The notes beneath the pieces are model-generated. The model was not told the origin of the DNA and made no database searches. It was given only the letters and a program-made list of their open reading frames with translations. Below, piece after piece: positions 1 to 12,100 of a stretch of DNA of 64,000 bases (positions are counted from its first letter, which is position 1; each line of letters opens with the position of its first letter). The stretch spans positions 127,534 through 191,533 of the forward strand of contig MNCI01018082.1 in the NCBI GenBank assembly GCA_015680685.1, given 5' to 3'. A program made the position numbers and the translations under genes. Source of the DNA: Gnetum montanum (lineage: Eukaryota > Streptophyta > Gnetopsida > Gnetales > Gnetaceae).

Positions 1-356
1 ATGACTATGGTAAGAACCTCTTATTATTGAAAATAAGTGAATGGATGATGTGGTCTCAATATATATAGAATAAGTCCTTCCATGATTTGATACATAGGGT
101 AACCTTCATAGTATTAGGATGACATCTTGCTTTATTCCTTTGCACTTTATTGGAAAATTAATAAAAATATGTACAAGAAAAATTATGAAAAGTCATAGAA
201 AGATGATAGGAATGGAAAAATGGAGAAAAAATTTAAAAGATATTAAGAAATATAAAATGATTAAGAAATGAGAAAAATAAAATAATAGAAAAGATATTTA
301 CAATGTGAAAATGTAGTAAGAAAGAAAAAAGACAAAAGAAAAGTTTAGTGCCTAAG
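1..356 (-). mobile_element. 3' noncoding remnant of Athila-like element L1
   Basis: AT-rich, no reading frame. The first 60 bases resemble the noncoding stretch at 49385-49430, and the A-rich stretch to 356 resembles 26340-26520; both lie downstream of gag in other copies of the same element family. It is therefore read as the far side of L1, separated from its gag (5129-6341) by the insertion at 357-5128. The C-terminal part of gag is missing at the junction, so a deletion or rearrangement accompanied or followed the insertion. Confidence 0.55.
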
Positions 357-934
357 TGTCACACTCGACATCCCTATGACTATTCATAATAAGTGTTATT
401 GTTAGCTTAACAAGACCCAAAAGGTTAGTTGTGATTAAGAACTGAAAGGGCATGTTGCAATAACTGACATGTCTCTTAAGGTAACCTTTGGGGATTTGAC
501 CTAAGGAATTTATACCTATGGTTAGAGGTTGTGCCAACATGAAATGGTGAAGCTAGTCCAGACAAGTCATGGGGTGGTAGGGCCGATATAGGCAAGTCAC
601 GAGAAGCTGAGTGAAGCAAGATAGGAAGTGGACTAGCCATCCCTTCTGGCAAGGTTATAGACCTAACCATGGTGTAGTGTTGGATTGCCTCTAAGGGATA
701 AATTCCAAAGGAAGAAAATCCTAAGGAACACTCTTAGAGCATGATTCAGATATGCTATTTTATATCAATAAAGAATTCTTTTATTACTCTTTCTATATTT
801 TTCCTACTATTTCCTTTATACATAATGTCAAATATCACTTATATTTTGCATTTGGTATATTTTATTTCTATGCATAATGTCTAATATATTTTATATTTGA
901 CATTTGCCATGACATATGGGGACGAGATGTCACA
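357..934 (+). repeat. 5' LTR of E1
   Basis: Starts TGTCACACTC and ends GATGTCACA. It shares with 4524-5128 long stretches such as GGGCATGTTGCAATAAC, AAGGTAACCTTTGGGG and the near-3' block with TTTCCTACTATTTCCTTTATA. The first ~80 bp differ from the other LTR. Confidence 0.85.
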
Positions 935-935
935 A

Positions 936-950
936 TTGGTATCAGAGCAA
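936..950 (+). promoter_or_regulatory. Primer-binding site of E1
   Basis: TTGGTATCAGAGC directly follows the 5' LTR. This is the usual plant LTR-element site complementary to the 3' end of initiator-Met tRNA, and it fixes both the LTR boundary and the element's orientation. Confidence 0.85.
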
Positions 951-2100
951 ACCATGACCCCCCAAGGACCATTCAGAATCATGGGCTAACTACAACATGA
1001 ACTTGATGATGAACCTTGAAGCCACAACACATGGAAAGCCATTGATTATCACTAGATACCATGTACTTATGATGCAAGTTATAAGATACCTTTCCATTGA
1101 AACACAAATAGTGGATCAAGCATCTAGATCCTAATAACCAACAAAATTTCTTTCATGGATATCATTAATTGATGAAGATTGATCACACCTCATCAAGATT
1201 CATGAATTACAAGAGATGTTAGTAATACAATGATACACCGGTCCAAGTAACTTTTACCCATCTTACTATTATAATTATTAATTGATTAATATTATTGTTA
1301 AATTTCTTTCCAGAAAGTTAGTAACCATGACTTGAATTAATTTTTGTTTTGTTGGAATTTACTATCCAAGTAATATAGAAGATTCTAAGTCACCATATGT
1401 CNCCCCTCGTTCAAGTTTTTAATATATATATATCATAAAAAAATATCAATAAATAATAATAATAATAATTTTTTGAGGGCCATAAGCCATTGGGAGGGCC
1501 ACGACCGATCCTCCCAACCATCACAGGTAACTTGATATCGTAGTTGGTAGCTAAGGGCACCACATCACACTGTTGTCCACCATCAATTTTCACCATGTGT
1601 CACCTTTCATCGTCATGCCACCCACATGCCCACTGCTCACTTGCTCCCATTGTGCCACCAACACTATTTTTCTACAGCTGATTGGTCAACCACCACTTCC
1701 TAGCCACTCCATCATTAGTTGCAAGGATCCCTGCATTGGTCGTGCAAGCCCTCATGTGAGCCATGCAGCCCAATACAAATTCCACCACTGTGCACTACGT
1801 CTTGGCCTTTTATTAGCTACCACACACTCCTTACAATAGCCCATTGTGCACCACATCCTTCTTTGCCATTGTTGCTTGCCACCATGACAAAACCCTTTGG
1901 CTGTTGCTGCACCATCTATGCCTGCACAAACCCTCGCCTATCTTTTAAATGCTCATCACATTTTTTTGTTGCCTATTGCCTACCATTTTCACTGGCACCT
2001 GGCCTATCATCACCACTACTATTAACTACATTGCTACTACTGCCATTGCCATCGTCGTCACTAAAAAATTTATTGTGATTTTTTATCATCCATGATGCCT
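951..2100. other. E1 interior, no recognisable gene
   Basis: Includes one N (1402), a run of TA dinucleotides (about 1420-1432) and an AAT microsatellite (about 1450-1470). From about 1590 to 2090 the sequence is CA/CCA-rich with open but compositionally biased frames that match no family I know. I see no conserved retrotransposon domain. Confidence 0.6.
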
Positions 2101-2124
2101 ATAGAGATTGAAAAAACTATAGAT

Positions 2125-2280
2125 CACTACCTCCAGTGCCACCCATCACTACCTCCAATGTCGCCCATCACTACCTCTAGTGCTATCCTTCACTACCACT
2201 AGTGCCATCCATCATTGCCTCTAGTGCTACCCATCACTACCTCTAATGCTACTCATCACCGTCTCTAGTGCCATCAATCG
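2125..2280 (+). repeat. 24-bp minisatellite in E1
   Basis: Six to seven degenerate head-to-tail copies of a unit close to CCCATCACTACCTCCAGTG plus about five bases. Copies differ by scattered transitions. It lies just upstream of the 5S-like segment. Confidence 0.75.
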
Positions 2281-2495
2281 GAGCCTTCAACATTGATTTG
2301 TAGACCTTGAAATGGTGCATCACCATGGTCGTTGTTGCCATTTATAACGAAAAGATAAATTTTTCATCATATGATGGAAAATTTTTAATTATCTGTCAAC
2401 TAATGGAAAAAATTAAAATTTCTATCATTAAACTATTAATTTAAATTAGAAACTTGCAAAAATAGTTTCCAAAATTAGAATTTGGTGTGGTGGTA

Positions 2496-2586
2496 GCAAC
2501 AGAGATAAAAATTCTGCAATTAAGCATGCACATTCTAGAGTAGAACTGGGATGGGTGACCTTTTGAGAAGTCTCATTTTTTGCATT
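2496..2586 (+). pseudogene. 5S rRNA-like segment
   Basis: About 90 bases resemble the 3' two-thirds of plant 5S rRNA: AATTAAGCATGC (5S: AGTTAAGCGTGC), then AGAGTAGAACTGGGATGGGTG, which contains the 5S internal control region, then GACCTTTTGAGAAGTC (5S: GACCTCCTGGGAAGTC) and a TTTGCA end. The 5' third is not convincing. A single diverged copy inside an LTR element is not a functional 5S gene. Known precedents are Cassandra elements, which carry 5S sequence in their LTRs, and 5S-derived SINEs; which source applies here is undecided. Confidence 0.65.
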
Positions 2587-3369
2587 GAAGTACTTAGACT
2601 CTAGACACCATAACTTTTGATTTCAAAAACTTTTTTTAATGAACAAAGAGTTTTTTCCTATAAATTTCAACCTTCCAAGCTCAATGGCGGAGTTAGATCC
2701 ATCCCAGGGAACCTAACAGCTTACTTTTTGCTCCTTCCCCAATATAGCACCTCGAGATCCTCAAAAGTTTAATTTTGACATCAGTTAAACATATGATGCC
2801 CATTTTTAACATATGACTAGTCATTTCTAACATTTTCACCCTTCTAAACTCAATGGTGAGGTTAGATTTATCATCTGGACATAAAAAAATTTGATGATAT
2901 CATAAATTCATCCTTTTAGATTTTAAGATTTAGTACATAACCCTTATAGATAGTCTTAAGATCACTATGGAATGTCATTAATCACACTATCAAATTTAAT
3001 GTTCTCAAGGGGGATAGAAAGGTCATCAAAAATAATATATTTAAATATTACTAAAAATCAAGTAATGTAATTATATATTACTAAAATTAAATAATATAGT
3101 TACATATTACTAAAATTAGATATATTAGTTGGAGAATTAGTTGCTATATCAGTATTATTTGATTATTAGTCAATGTATTAGTTAATGATCAATTGATGTA
3201 TTAGTTGGAGAATTAGTTTAAGAAACAAAACAATCTTCAACTATCAAGAAAAGGGTATATTTATCCATCCTACAATCAAAACATAGGGCAAAATAATATG
3301 GAGACTCAAAATCTTGTTTTGATAAGGAGTAGAACACTCATGAAGAGAAATGATCCAAACAAGAACCTA
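2587..3369. other. E1 interior, short dispersed duplication only
   Basis: No gene seen. A stretch of about 36 bp is present twice (about 2667-2702 and 2840-2876), containing CTCAATGG(C/T)G(G/A)(A/G)GTTAGAT. Around 3040-3200 there are short AT-rich direct repeats built on TATTACTAAAATTA and AGTTGGAGAATTAGTT. Confidence 0.5.
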
Positions 3370-3860
3370 ATAATGAGAATGAAAGTTGCAAAACATTCAA
3401 CGTGCTTGCAAGATCACTAGTGAGTGAGAAACAACATCCATTATGTCCATCATGGGCCTTCGATTGGCAATGAATATCAATACCCATGCATCTTAGAAAA
3501 GTTAAAAGATTTGGATGTTGATGTCTTGTGCCTACAAGAAATCTTGCCATGGGAATTTCTATATCAATTCTAACTAGATTTCAAAAAGATGGAATACATA
3601 GGTATTTATAAGCAAAAAGGTTCTTGTGGAAGTTCTTCTTTTGAGTTGTACAAATTTGCATATTGCAAAAATTACATGGATGGCGGTGATCTTTTATAAA
3701 GAAGCCAAGTTTGAATTGGTAAACGATTTGAATGGAGTTTAGAAAATATGATTTGTCAAATTCCAAAACTTCAAGTGACATGAATGAAAGAATAGTTAAG
3801 ATTTCAGAAAAATCGCATAGCCTTGGCAATGATTCTAAAAGTTCATCTATCAGGGAAATG
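3370..3860 (+). pseudogene. Captured fragment of a CCR4/nocturnin-like nuclease gene
   Basis: Read across frames, the stretch follows the order of the endonuclease/exonuclease/phosphatase fold of CCR4-type deadenylases: FNVLARSLVSEKQ (from 3396), then LDVDVLCLQE (about 3511-3540) with the conserved catalytic-site QE, then EYIGIYKQKGS (about 3592-3624), then VIFYKEAKFELV (about 3686-3721) after a frame change at the expected DGC position. At least two frameshifts and stops (for example at 3471 and 3571) kill it. The catalytic C-terminal half is absent. Such genes act in mRNA poly(A) shortening or nucleotide hydrolysis; this copy is non-functional. It was probably picked up by E1 from a host transcript or locus. 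The exact family member is not determined. Confidence 0.55.
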
Positions 3861-4523
3861 TGTATGCATGGTTAACACACATTTAATTACCAAACCAACA
3901 TGTTCAAATGTTAGACTTTGTCAAGGAGCATACTTGATTAAGAAAATAGAAGAAAGTTTGAAGAAGAAGTTATTCCTAAGTTGTATTGATCCANGTTGAG
4001 AAGAATCAAGATCAAGCCTTGCCATCCCAAACAAGACCATCTGATCATATACTACTTATGGTAGAATTACAATTATTCTCATCAATTCATAAGGTTGATC
4101 AAGATCAAGAAGTATCTCACCCTTACTTTTATTTGATTGATCTTATTATTTTATTGTTTAATTTATATTTCAATTAGATGAGTAAAATATCTATGATAAT
4201 AAAAATTGGGGATAAAGCATTTACCTTGCCTTCACTAGGGTAACCAGATCCAAGTTGCACTTTGTATGATCCTAGTTAGGATTGGTGATTAGTGGTTGAT
4301 AAATCTTTATTTCATCTTTTTTCATTATTTTAGAAAATGAAGGAAGTATCAAGAAAGTAATATTTAATTTTCCATATAATCTTTCTCACATATATTCTAT
4401 TTATAGAATAAGCAAGAAACAACTTCAAGTTCCAAGGAGAAATCAAATTATTGGAGCATAAGATCATGAAAGAAGCATTAGATCTAGAAAAAGATAGAGA
4501 ACTTGGATTTGTTCAAGGTAGAT
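3861..4523. other. E1 interior, 3' part
   Basis: No gene recognised; one N at 3994. The stretch just before the 3' LTR (CAAGGTAGAT at about 4514-4523) resembles a degraded polypurine tract. Confidence 0.5.
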
Positions 4524-5128
4524 TGTCACATCCCCATTCCCAAATGATGTTGCTAACTAATGAAGATGATGTCTCTTCATAACAAGTATTATTCTTATCT
4601 TAACAATACTAAAAAGGGTAGTTGTGGTTAAGACTCAAAAGGGCATGTTGCAATAACGGATGTGTTTCTTAAGGTAACCTTTGGGGGTTTGACCTAAGGC
4701 ATCTATACCTAGGGTTAGTGGTCATGCTAGCATGGAATGGCAGAGCTGGTACAAGAAAGTCATGGGGTGGCAGAGCTGGTATAGGTAAGTCACAAGATGC
4801 TGGGTGAAGTGGTATAGGAAGTGGACTAGCCATCCCTTCTGGCCAAGCTATAGGCCTGACCATGATGGCAATGCTAGATTGCCTCTAAGGGATAGATGCT
4901 AAAGGAAGAAAACCACAAGGAACACTCTCAAAGCACAATCTAGATACGCTATTCTATACCAATAAAGCATTCTTTCATTTCTTTTTCTACATTTTTCCTA
5001 CTATTTCCTTTATAAATAATGTCAAATATCACTTATATTTCACATTTGGTATATTTTCATTATATGCATAATGTCTAATATATCATATATTTGATGTTTG
5101 CCATGACATCTAGGGATAGGATGTCACA
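4524..5128 (+). repeat. 3' LTR of E1
   Basis: Starts TGTCACATCC, ends GGATGTCACA. Aligns with 357-934 from about 4605 onward; the first ~80 bp are different. Confidence 0.85.
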
Positions 5129-6341
5129 CCAAGGGTTTCTCTAGTCTTGTTCCTTAATCCATCAATAATATGCCTTCGTTGTTCCTTTATGAAAATCCAT
5201 GGCCCAAGCATCTATGTAGTAGAGAATAATATTTTTCCATTGCTTCATCAAGGGGTTCATGTGTTCCTTGCTTTCATCCTAAATTTTTTTTCCTTAAATT
5301 GGACATTCTTGAGTAGGTTTGATATTTATTATTGAAGAGCTCTATCATGGTACTCTATCTTCAAATTGATTTTAGTTTTAAAGATTGGTACTAGCCTTCT
5401 ACTTCCTCAATGAGGGTCCTAGAAAATAACTTTAACTTTTTCCAATCACTCTTGATATTCTTAAGGGCACATGCATCTTGGAATGCTTGAAGATGGATTT
5501 GTGGATCTATATTATATCCCCTTTCAAATTCGAAAATATTATTTATGTCCAGTTGCTTGATGTAACTATCCCTTACATGCCTAGTAGGGATATACACTAC
5601 TTATCTTATGTTAATCATACTGTGAGAGGCTAGGAGGGGCTCTTTATGATTGACAAGTTTGTAGGCATAGTTGTACTTGTGATTCCTTCAATGCTCATAG
5701 TATTGTTCCCTTTCTTCATGCCTAATTCAATCTCTTTGTTGTAAATAATCATCATCTTCTTCTTTAGGATACCTTCTTCAATATTCATTTCTATCATGAT
5801 CCCTATATCTTTCCTTGTCATAGTCTCTAGGTCTTCATTTCCTCTTGTTGAATTCTATTGATGATCATGAGAAAGAAGAGGAAGTTGTTGGAGAACTATG
5901 CCAATTGGTTCTCCTTGTGTGACTCCATGATTCATTCCCTTATGATTCTATAGAAGCTTTGGACCTTGAGATTTTTCTCTGTTTGGAGTTTTTTGCATCT
6001 CTCCTAGGTGTTTTTGCAAGGGTTAAATGCAATTTTATTTTGACAAGTTCCTTGAGTTGAATGATAGACATCTATGAATGGAATTCATGGTTTTGGTGGA
6101 GTTTTTCCATTATGAATGTATCATCATTGATTTCTTCTAGGACAACATTATGGATTACTTTCTTTTCTTTGTTGTTCTCATGTCTTGTCTCCATGGCAGC
6201 ATCCCTTCTTACATTTTCTTTTGTGGGTTGAGATGGCTTGGTCATGTATTTAGTAATACAATATCCTTCATGTTCATGACTAAGGTTTAACCTCATTAAG
6301 GTTGCTTGTAGCATTAATGGTGCTAAATGTTCAAGAGGCAA
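5129..6341 (-). pseudogene. gag remnant of Athila-like element L1
   Basis: Minus-strand gag polyprotein fragment, the RNA-packaging capsid precursor of an LTR retrotransposon. The clearest part (5597-5391) contains HVRDSYIKQLDINNI, a block reading YNIDPQIHLQAFQDACALKN and then KLKLFSRTLIEE, closely matching the gag copies at 28.6 kb, 40.3 kb and 63.0 kb. The N-terminal half (6341-5630) is Lys/Arg/Asp/Glu-rich. Stops and frameshifts are frequent. Translation downstream of the capsid core is cut by E1 at 5128, and the matching C-terminal part is not found on the far side. Non-functional. Confidence 0.75.
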
Positions 6342-6672
6342 AACTACACTACCTTACAAATCTCTCCACCTTAGCTATTCATCCTGATGAAAGATGAATA
6401 CAAAGTCAAGATGATATGTATTTATATGAGCATATGAAATTCTACTTTACATGGGCACACTCTAGTCTTTTTCATCATGTCTTTTGTCATAAATTTTTTG
6501 TGTTTGTTTGGCAAGTGGTGACTTTTCCTTAAGTTTTGAAGCCATGTTATATGTTTGATGCTCTTAAGTATGTGTATGTTAAGAATATTGATTAAAAATA
6601 TGTAGCATAAACTTTGTGATTCTAAATACAATGAACTTTCTAAGATCAACTACTAAGTAAACATTGACACAT

Positions 6673-6690
6673 CCCTAGTAATAGTGCCAA
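6673..6690 (-). promoter_or_regulatory. Primer-binding site of L1
   Basis: The minus strand reads TTGGCACTATTACTAGGG directly after the LTR end TTATCA. It is a degraded form of the Athila-type site (family form close to TGGCGCCGTTGCCGGGGA, complementary to Asp tRNA). Confidence 0.6.
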
Positions 6691-7600
6691 TGATAAGTGG
6701 TAGGGTAAACCAACACTCCACCATACTAGTCATGAGTGCACATGCATGACCAAATTTTAATATGTGAATGGACAATGTGAGTATGCTAGAAGTTGATAAT
6801 TGATTCATGATTGTTTTCTTCCCACTTCGAGTTAGTGAAGTGCAACTGTATGGTTTAACTCTAAATGAGGCATATGATATCTTGATGTTGTTGGCTCATA
6901 TTACTCCTAAGTACAAACATTATGAAAATGAGAATAATAGCTAACTATTAGTAATAATAGAAATGCAAATCTACTCTATTCTATGACAATGAGCAATTGT
7001 TCTTGGCTTGTTGTACATGTCTTGGGCTCATGTAATTGTTACTGGGTTACTAAGCATTATGATACTAGGTGAACCAAGAAATAACACTACTTGGATTACC
7101 AAATAGTTACACTTATACACTTGAAATCAATTGTACTAATTCTTCCTTACTAGCAAGCATGAAAAGTAAAGTATTTCAAAAATTTAAAGAACTATACTAA
7201 AGTAATCATATTAAAGAAATTATAATTAAAATAAGGAAAGAAATTAGCTAAGTAAAACAAAGAAACTAAGTGGATGTTGCAATGATGATAAGCAATCTTG
7301 ATCTTTATTATTGTGCATGAATTATTCCCAAATACAATCCACTTGAATAAATATTCTATTCAATTACTCAACATCACACTGCGAGCATTCACTCTATCGC
7401 TAAGTGAAACTATGAAAAAAAACTACAAGAGTTTTCCTAAGTGTTGGAATGAAAGTTCTTCATTGGTAAGACCAAGTGTTGGTATTTATTGGGGTAACCA
7501 AGACCCACTACATCACATTAATGATGATGTATGTATAGTTGCAATTTCATAGATATGACATCATAGATGAAATATCATAGATATGATATCATGGCTCATC
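6691..7600 (-). repeat. 5' LTR of L1
   Basis: On the minus strand it begins TGATGAGCC and ends CCACTTATCA, the TGATGA...TCATCA tips of all L-family LTRs here. The U3 end (7555-7600) has several ATAGATATGA/GATATCAT motifs. The U5 part matches the other copies (for example the block around TGTATGGTTTAACTC at 6848). The host base pairs AGAAT follow at 7601. Confidence 0.75.
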
Positions 7601-8624
7601 AAGAATAGGGTTTATCACACATTTTCCTACATTAGAGTACATTAAACATAAATGGAATATTACAATTATATATTTGGTTGATTTGGTCTAAATGTTACCA
7701 AGAAGACTTGGTAATTTTCTTAATGATGTTTTCAAAACTTATAACATAAATATTTGTATTATCTAATAGATCTAGAGGGTCTACAAACATAATAAAATTT
7801 TAATTTTTACATTTCAATAAAGGTCCTCATGATAATATTGTTGTGATGTATTAAATTTAAAGCTATCCTTGTATTGCATTATTAAACAACCATTTGTAAT
7901 GTAGATTCTAGTTTTCCTTTATATTCTTTACCAAGGTCCTTCTAAGTTCTTTGATTTGCTTTCCATTCATTTTCTATTAGGAACTTTATTTCTTGAAATT
8001 TTCATTTTCTAGGTGAACTTCATTTTCTATTATCATATTGTATTAAACTAATAGAAAATTTCAAAGATATCCTATATGTCCATAACACCCCATTAAATTG
8101 AAGGGGACTTGTACCTAACTATTTAAACTTGAATAATAAGGTTATAATTGAAAAATAAAAAGGTTTAGTTATTCATCATGTTTTATAACTTTGTACTTAG
8201 ATAGCTCAAGAAAAAAATATTTGAATTAATAATCATGTTTCTTTGTTGATAACAAGTTATAGATTTGAATTATAATTGAAGAATCATTATTTTTCTCTTA
8301 AACATTATCAAAATTATTATATAGGTTGTATAAGTTAAACAAATAACTTTACTTTAATTTAAGTTTCAAAGGATTCTTTGAAAAGAAAAAGCTTTGTAAA
8401 TATATATATATAAATGTATTTTAAGGACACAAAATCAATAAAATGTAATTTGTTAGTCAAGGGCTTCAACATGTAACTTATTCCCAATAGTTTAGGTTGC
8501 ACTTACTACATTAGCATAGACAATCTCAAATTTAGGCCTCCTTTTGGAAAAATAATAGTTATACGACTTAAATTTCAACCACACAAGCCATAAGGCACCA
8601 TGTTTTTCAATTCCAAAAGCATAC
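7601..8624. other. AT-rich stretch, nothing recognised
   Basis: About 1 kb between L1 and Copia-1 without a credible reading frame, RNA gene or repeat pair in this window. Probably older, unrecognisable repeat or true intergenic DNA. A short TA run lies at about 8400-8412. Confidence 0.5.
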
Positions 8625-9057
8625 TGTAAGGTGGATGAAGGTAAATCTGCCTTGATTTTCTCCAAATATTTCTGCCTTATTATATTTTTATCTATTTTAT
8701 ATTTGGTCCTGTACGTATCCCCACCAAGATAAACTACCTTATCCTTTTTTATTTTTGGGTTTATTTTGTAACTTTAGTAATATATAAGGAGCTCTAAAGA
8801 GCATCCAGACACAACAATATAACACAACAATGGCTAATGCCTAAATTGTAATCCTCCCTTGCAATTCTTCTCCATTATTCTCATTGATTCTCTCTATGCA
8901 TCAATATTGAAGTTGTGCTACTACTAATGGTCTGGGAAGTGATTTTCTATTGGGGTTTCTCGCCTTGAAGGTTTTTCCCAAGGTAAATCTGTCTTTTTAA
9001 TTTTTGTAGCTTTCTTTAAATTTAATATTATATTGGTATAAGAGATTAGGAATAAAA
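8625..9057 (+). repeat. 5' LTR of Copia-1
   Basis: Begins TGTAAGGTGGATGAAGG; the terminal CA is mutated (AATAAAA instead of AATAACA as in the other copies). A TATA box (TATATAAGGAGC) lies at 8781-8792 and would drive the element's transcript. A primer-binding site follows at about 9058-9073 (TTGGTATTGGAGC, one base off the initiator-Met form). Confidence 0.9.
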
Positions 9058-9120
9058 ATTGGTATTGGAGCTAGGTTCCATGCACCACTATTATTTTGTA
9101 AGTAATCACAAGGAAAAATC

Positions 9121-12100
9121 ATGACCAACTCTTTGTCAAAAATTGAAATTGAAAAGTTCATAACTATGAATTATGGAAGATCAAGATGGATGCTCTCCTC
9201 ATTAAAAAGGACCAACATAGTGCAATTTTGGGAGTTAGCCTAATAAAATGTCTAATGAATAGTGGGAAAATTTGAACCTAAAGGTGATAAGTAAAATTCA
9301 TTTATGCCTTTCAAATTTAGTATTGCTTATTATTTCCAATGTTTCTTCTACTAAAGATTTATGGGATAATTTGCAAACTTTGTATCAAACAAAGACCCTA
9401 ACCAAAAATTTGTAGTTGAAGAAATGATTGTATGATTGTAAAATGGTTGAAGATATTTCCTTTATAGAATACTTGAATATATTTAATACAATGGTCCATT
9501 AGTCATGATCTACAATGGTGAAAATGGATGAGAAAGATCAGTGCATCACACTTCTCAACACACTTTCAGATTCATGGAGATATTTGTCATGGATGTAAGT
9601 AATACATCTACTAGCTTTAATTTTGATAATCTTGTTGGTCATTTTTTGTCTAAGGAAGCAAGAAGGAAAAATTCTACTCCTTAAAATGATGTATTATTTA
9701 TAAAAATGATGTAAAGCCAAAGTTTGTTAAGAGGCCTCAATTTAAAAATAAGCCTTAAAATTTTTTAAAGAGGCTATCTAAATGTTGGAATTGTGTTAAA
9801 GTTGGTTATGTAAAGAAAGATTGTAAATCCCCTCTAAAAAAGGGAAAGGAGAGTAAGCTATCAAAAAGTGATCAAGCCCCTATTGCTTGAAAGGAAGATT
9901 TGTATGTTGTCTCATCTTCTAATAATATCAATACAAATTCATGGTATGTGGACTTGAGTGCATCTCATCACTACACTCCACGTGTTGATTTGTTTAGTAA
10001 GCATACATCATTTGATCTCAGAATGGTAAGACTGGATAATGATGGTTTGTGTAAAGTTATAGGTTATGGAAAGGTAAAGATTTAGTTTAAAAATGAAGTA
10101 GTTAAATCAATTCTGAATGTACATCATGTTCCAACACTTACTAAAAATATTTTATCTGGAAGTAAATTGGATGATGCAAAACTAACTATTATCTTTGAAG
10201 GTGGAAAATGTTTAATAATACATGGTTCATCTCTTTTGGCTTCTGGAATCAAAATAAGTAAGTTTTATAAATTAGAAGTTGAGACATTAAAGCAAAAATT
10301 AAGTGCATTTGCAATTATTGATTTAAATTCAAGTATTGATTTGTGGCATAAAAGAATGAGACATATTAGTGAAAAAGGACTCAATAAACTTTATAAGCAA
10401 GGTAAATTTAAGTTTTAAAAAGATTCCTTGGATTTCTACCATCATTGTCTACATGGTAAACAAAGGCATTATAGTTTTCAAAGAAGTGATGCTAAATCTC
10501 TTCAAATATTAGAACTAATACATACAAATGTATGTGAACAAGTTAAAGATATTAAAAAACTTCTCCTCGAGGTGCTATGTATTATGTTTCTTTTATTGAT
10601 GATTATTCTAAAAAGAGCTGGATTTATTTATTAAAACATAACTGTGATGTATTTGGAAAATTCATAGAATTCAAAGCTCTTGTTAAGAACTATTTATGAA
10701 AGAAAATCAAAATTCTAAGAACTAATAATTATGATGAATTTTTATTAAATGAATTTAATGTTTTTTTTGTAAAGAATAAGACATTGAAAGGCAAAAGACT
10801 ATTCCATGGACTCTTGAACGAAATGGAGTAGAAGAGCACTTCAATCAAACATTAATGAAATGTGCCAGATGTATGCTTAGTGAATCTCATCTTGACAAGC
10901 ATTTCTAGGATGAAGTAATAATGACTACATGTTATCTTATCAATAGATCTCCTTCCTCAACTCTTGATGGAAAAATTTTAGAGGAAGTTTAGAGTGGTAG
11001 GTCCATTAATTTAAACAATTTGAAATTTTCTGGTTGTGAAGCCTATGTAGATATTCCAAAATTTGATAGGTCCAAATTAGACTCTAAGTCTATCAAATGT
11101 ATTTTCCCTAGCTATGGACATGGTGTCAAAGCTTATAAGTTGTATAATCCACAAACTAAAAGGGTTATTTATAGTTGAGATGTCATGTTTAGAGAAAAAT
11201 GTGGATCTATGAAGGAGGAATCTTCAAATACTAAAACTCCTTCAAATGAGGTAACTCCTATGTACGTGCCTATTGAAATTAATAATGAAATTTCTAAGGG
11301 TCATTCCTCCTTGGCTAGGGATATTGCCCCTAGCAAACAGGATGGTGATAGCATGGTAGATGAAGATTCATCACATGAAGAGGGAGAATATAGTTTAAGT
11401 GAAAAACAAAGTGAACAAGATCATTTAATATGTTCAACACATACAAAAATTACCTTTAGATTTAGAAGAATATGTCCTATTTACTAAAAATAATGAACCA
11501 TCAACATATGATGAGGCATGTTCGTCTATGCAAAATTTAAAGTGGAAACAGGTAATGAATGTTGAAATGTCATCAATTCACAAAAATAAAACTTGGGAAT
11601 TAACTAAGCATTCATCAGAGAGAAAATACATTGGAAATAAATGGGATTACAAAATAAAATTTGGGCATCAATATAAAGCATGACTTGTAGCTAAAGGATT
11701 TTCTTAGAGAAGGGGGATTGATTATGATGAAATCTTCTCTTTAGTAGTAAAATTAACATCCATACGATCATTGTTGGATATCATAGCTACTTATGATCTT
11801 GAACTTAAATAAATGGATTTGGAAACAACATTCCTCAATGGTGATCTTGAGGAAGAAATATATATGCCTCAACATGAAGGATATGAAATTAAAGAAAAAG
11901 AGCATATGGTGTGTCAATTATTGAAATCACTATATGGGCTAAAATAAGCACCAAGGATGTGGAATAAAAATTTTAATGACCACATGATGAATCTTGGCTT
12001 CATTGAAAGTGTAGAATAATCTTGTATGTATGTTAAAAATACAAGTGAAAAATATGCTATCTTGCTACTATATGTCGATGACATGTTAATAGTAGGTAAT

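Larger units (their letters stand above)
357..5128 (+). mobile_element. Small coding-poor LTR retrotransposon E1
   Basis: Two direct repeats of about 0.6 kb starting TGTCAC and ending TGTCACA bracket 3.6 kb. A primer-binding site matching the initiator-Met tRNA end follows the first. No gag, protease, reverse transcriptase or integrase motif is visible inside, so the element is non-autonomous. The interior holds a CA-rich stretch, a 24-bp minisatellite, a 5S rRNA-like segment and a broken nuclease-gene fragment. Flanking 5-mers CTAAG (352-356) and CCAAG (5129-5133) are a possible target-site duplication with one mismatch. The two LTRs differ strongly in their first ~80 bp, so the copy is old or recombinant. 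Confidence 0.75.

Noticed and set aside
1573-2078. Two overlapping plus-strand frames rich in Pro, His, Cys and Leu
   Set aside because: CA-rich biased sequence with no recognisable domain; open frames follow from low stop frequency in such composition.
2496-2586. Functional 5S rRNA gene
   Set aside because: Single diverged copy, missing the 5' third, not in a tandem rDNA array.
7298-7552. 84-codon plus-strand frame
   Set aside because: Lies within the L1 LTR, antisense to the element; no conserved motif.
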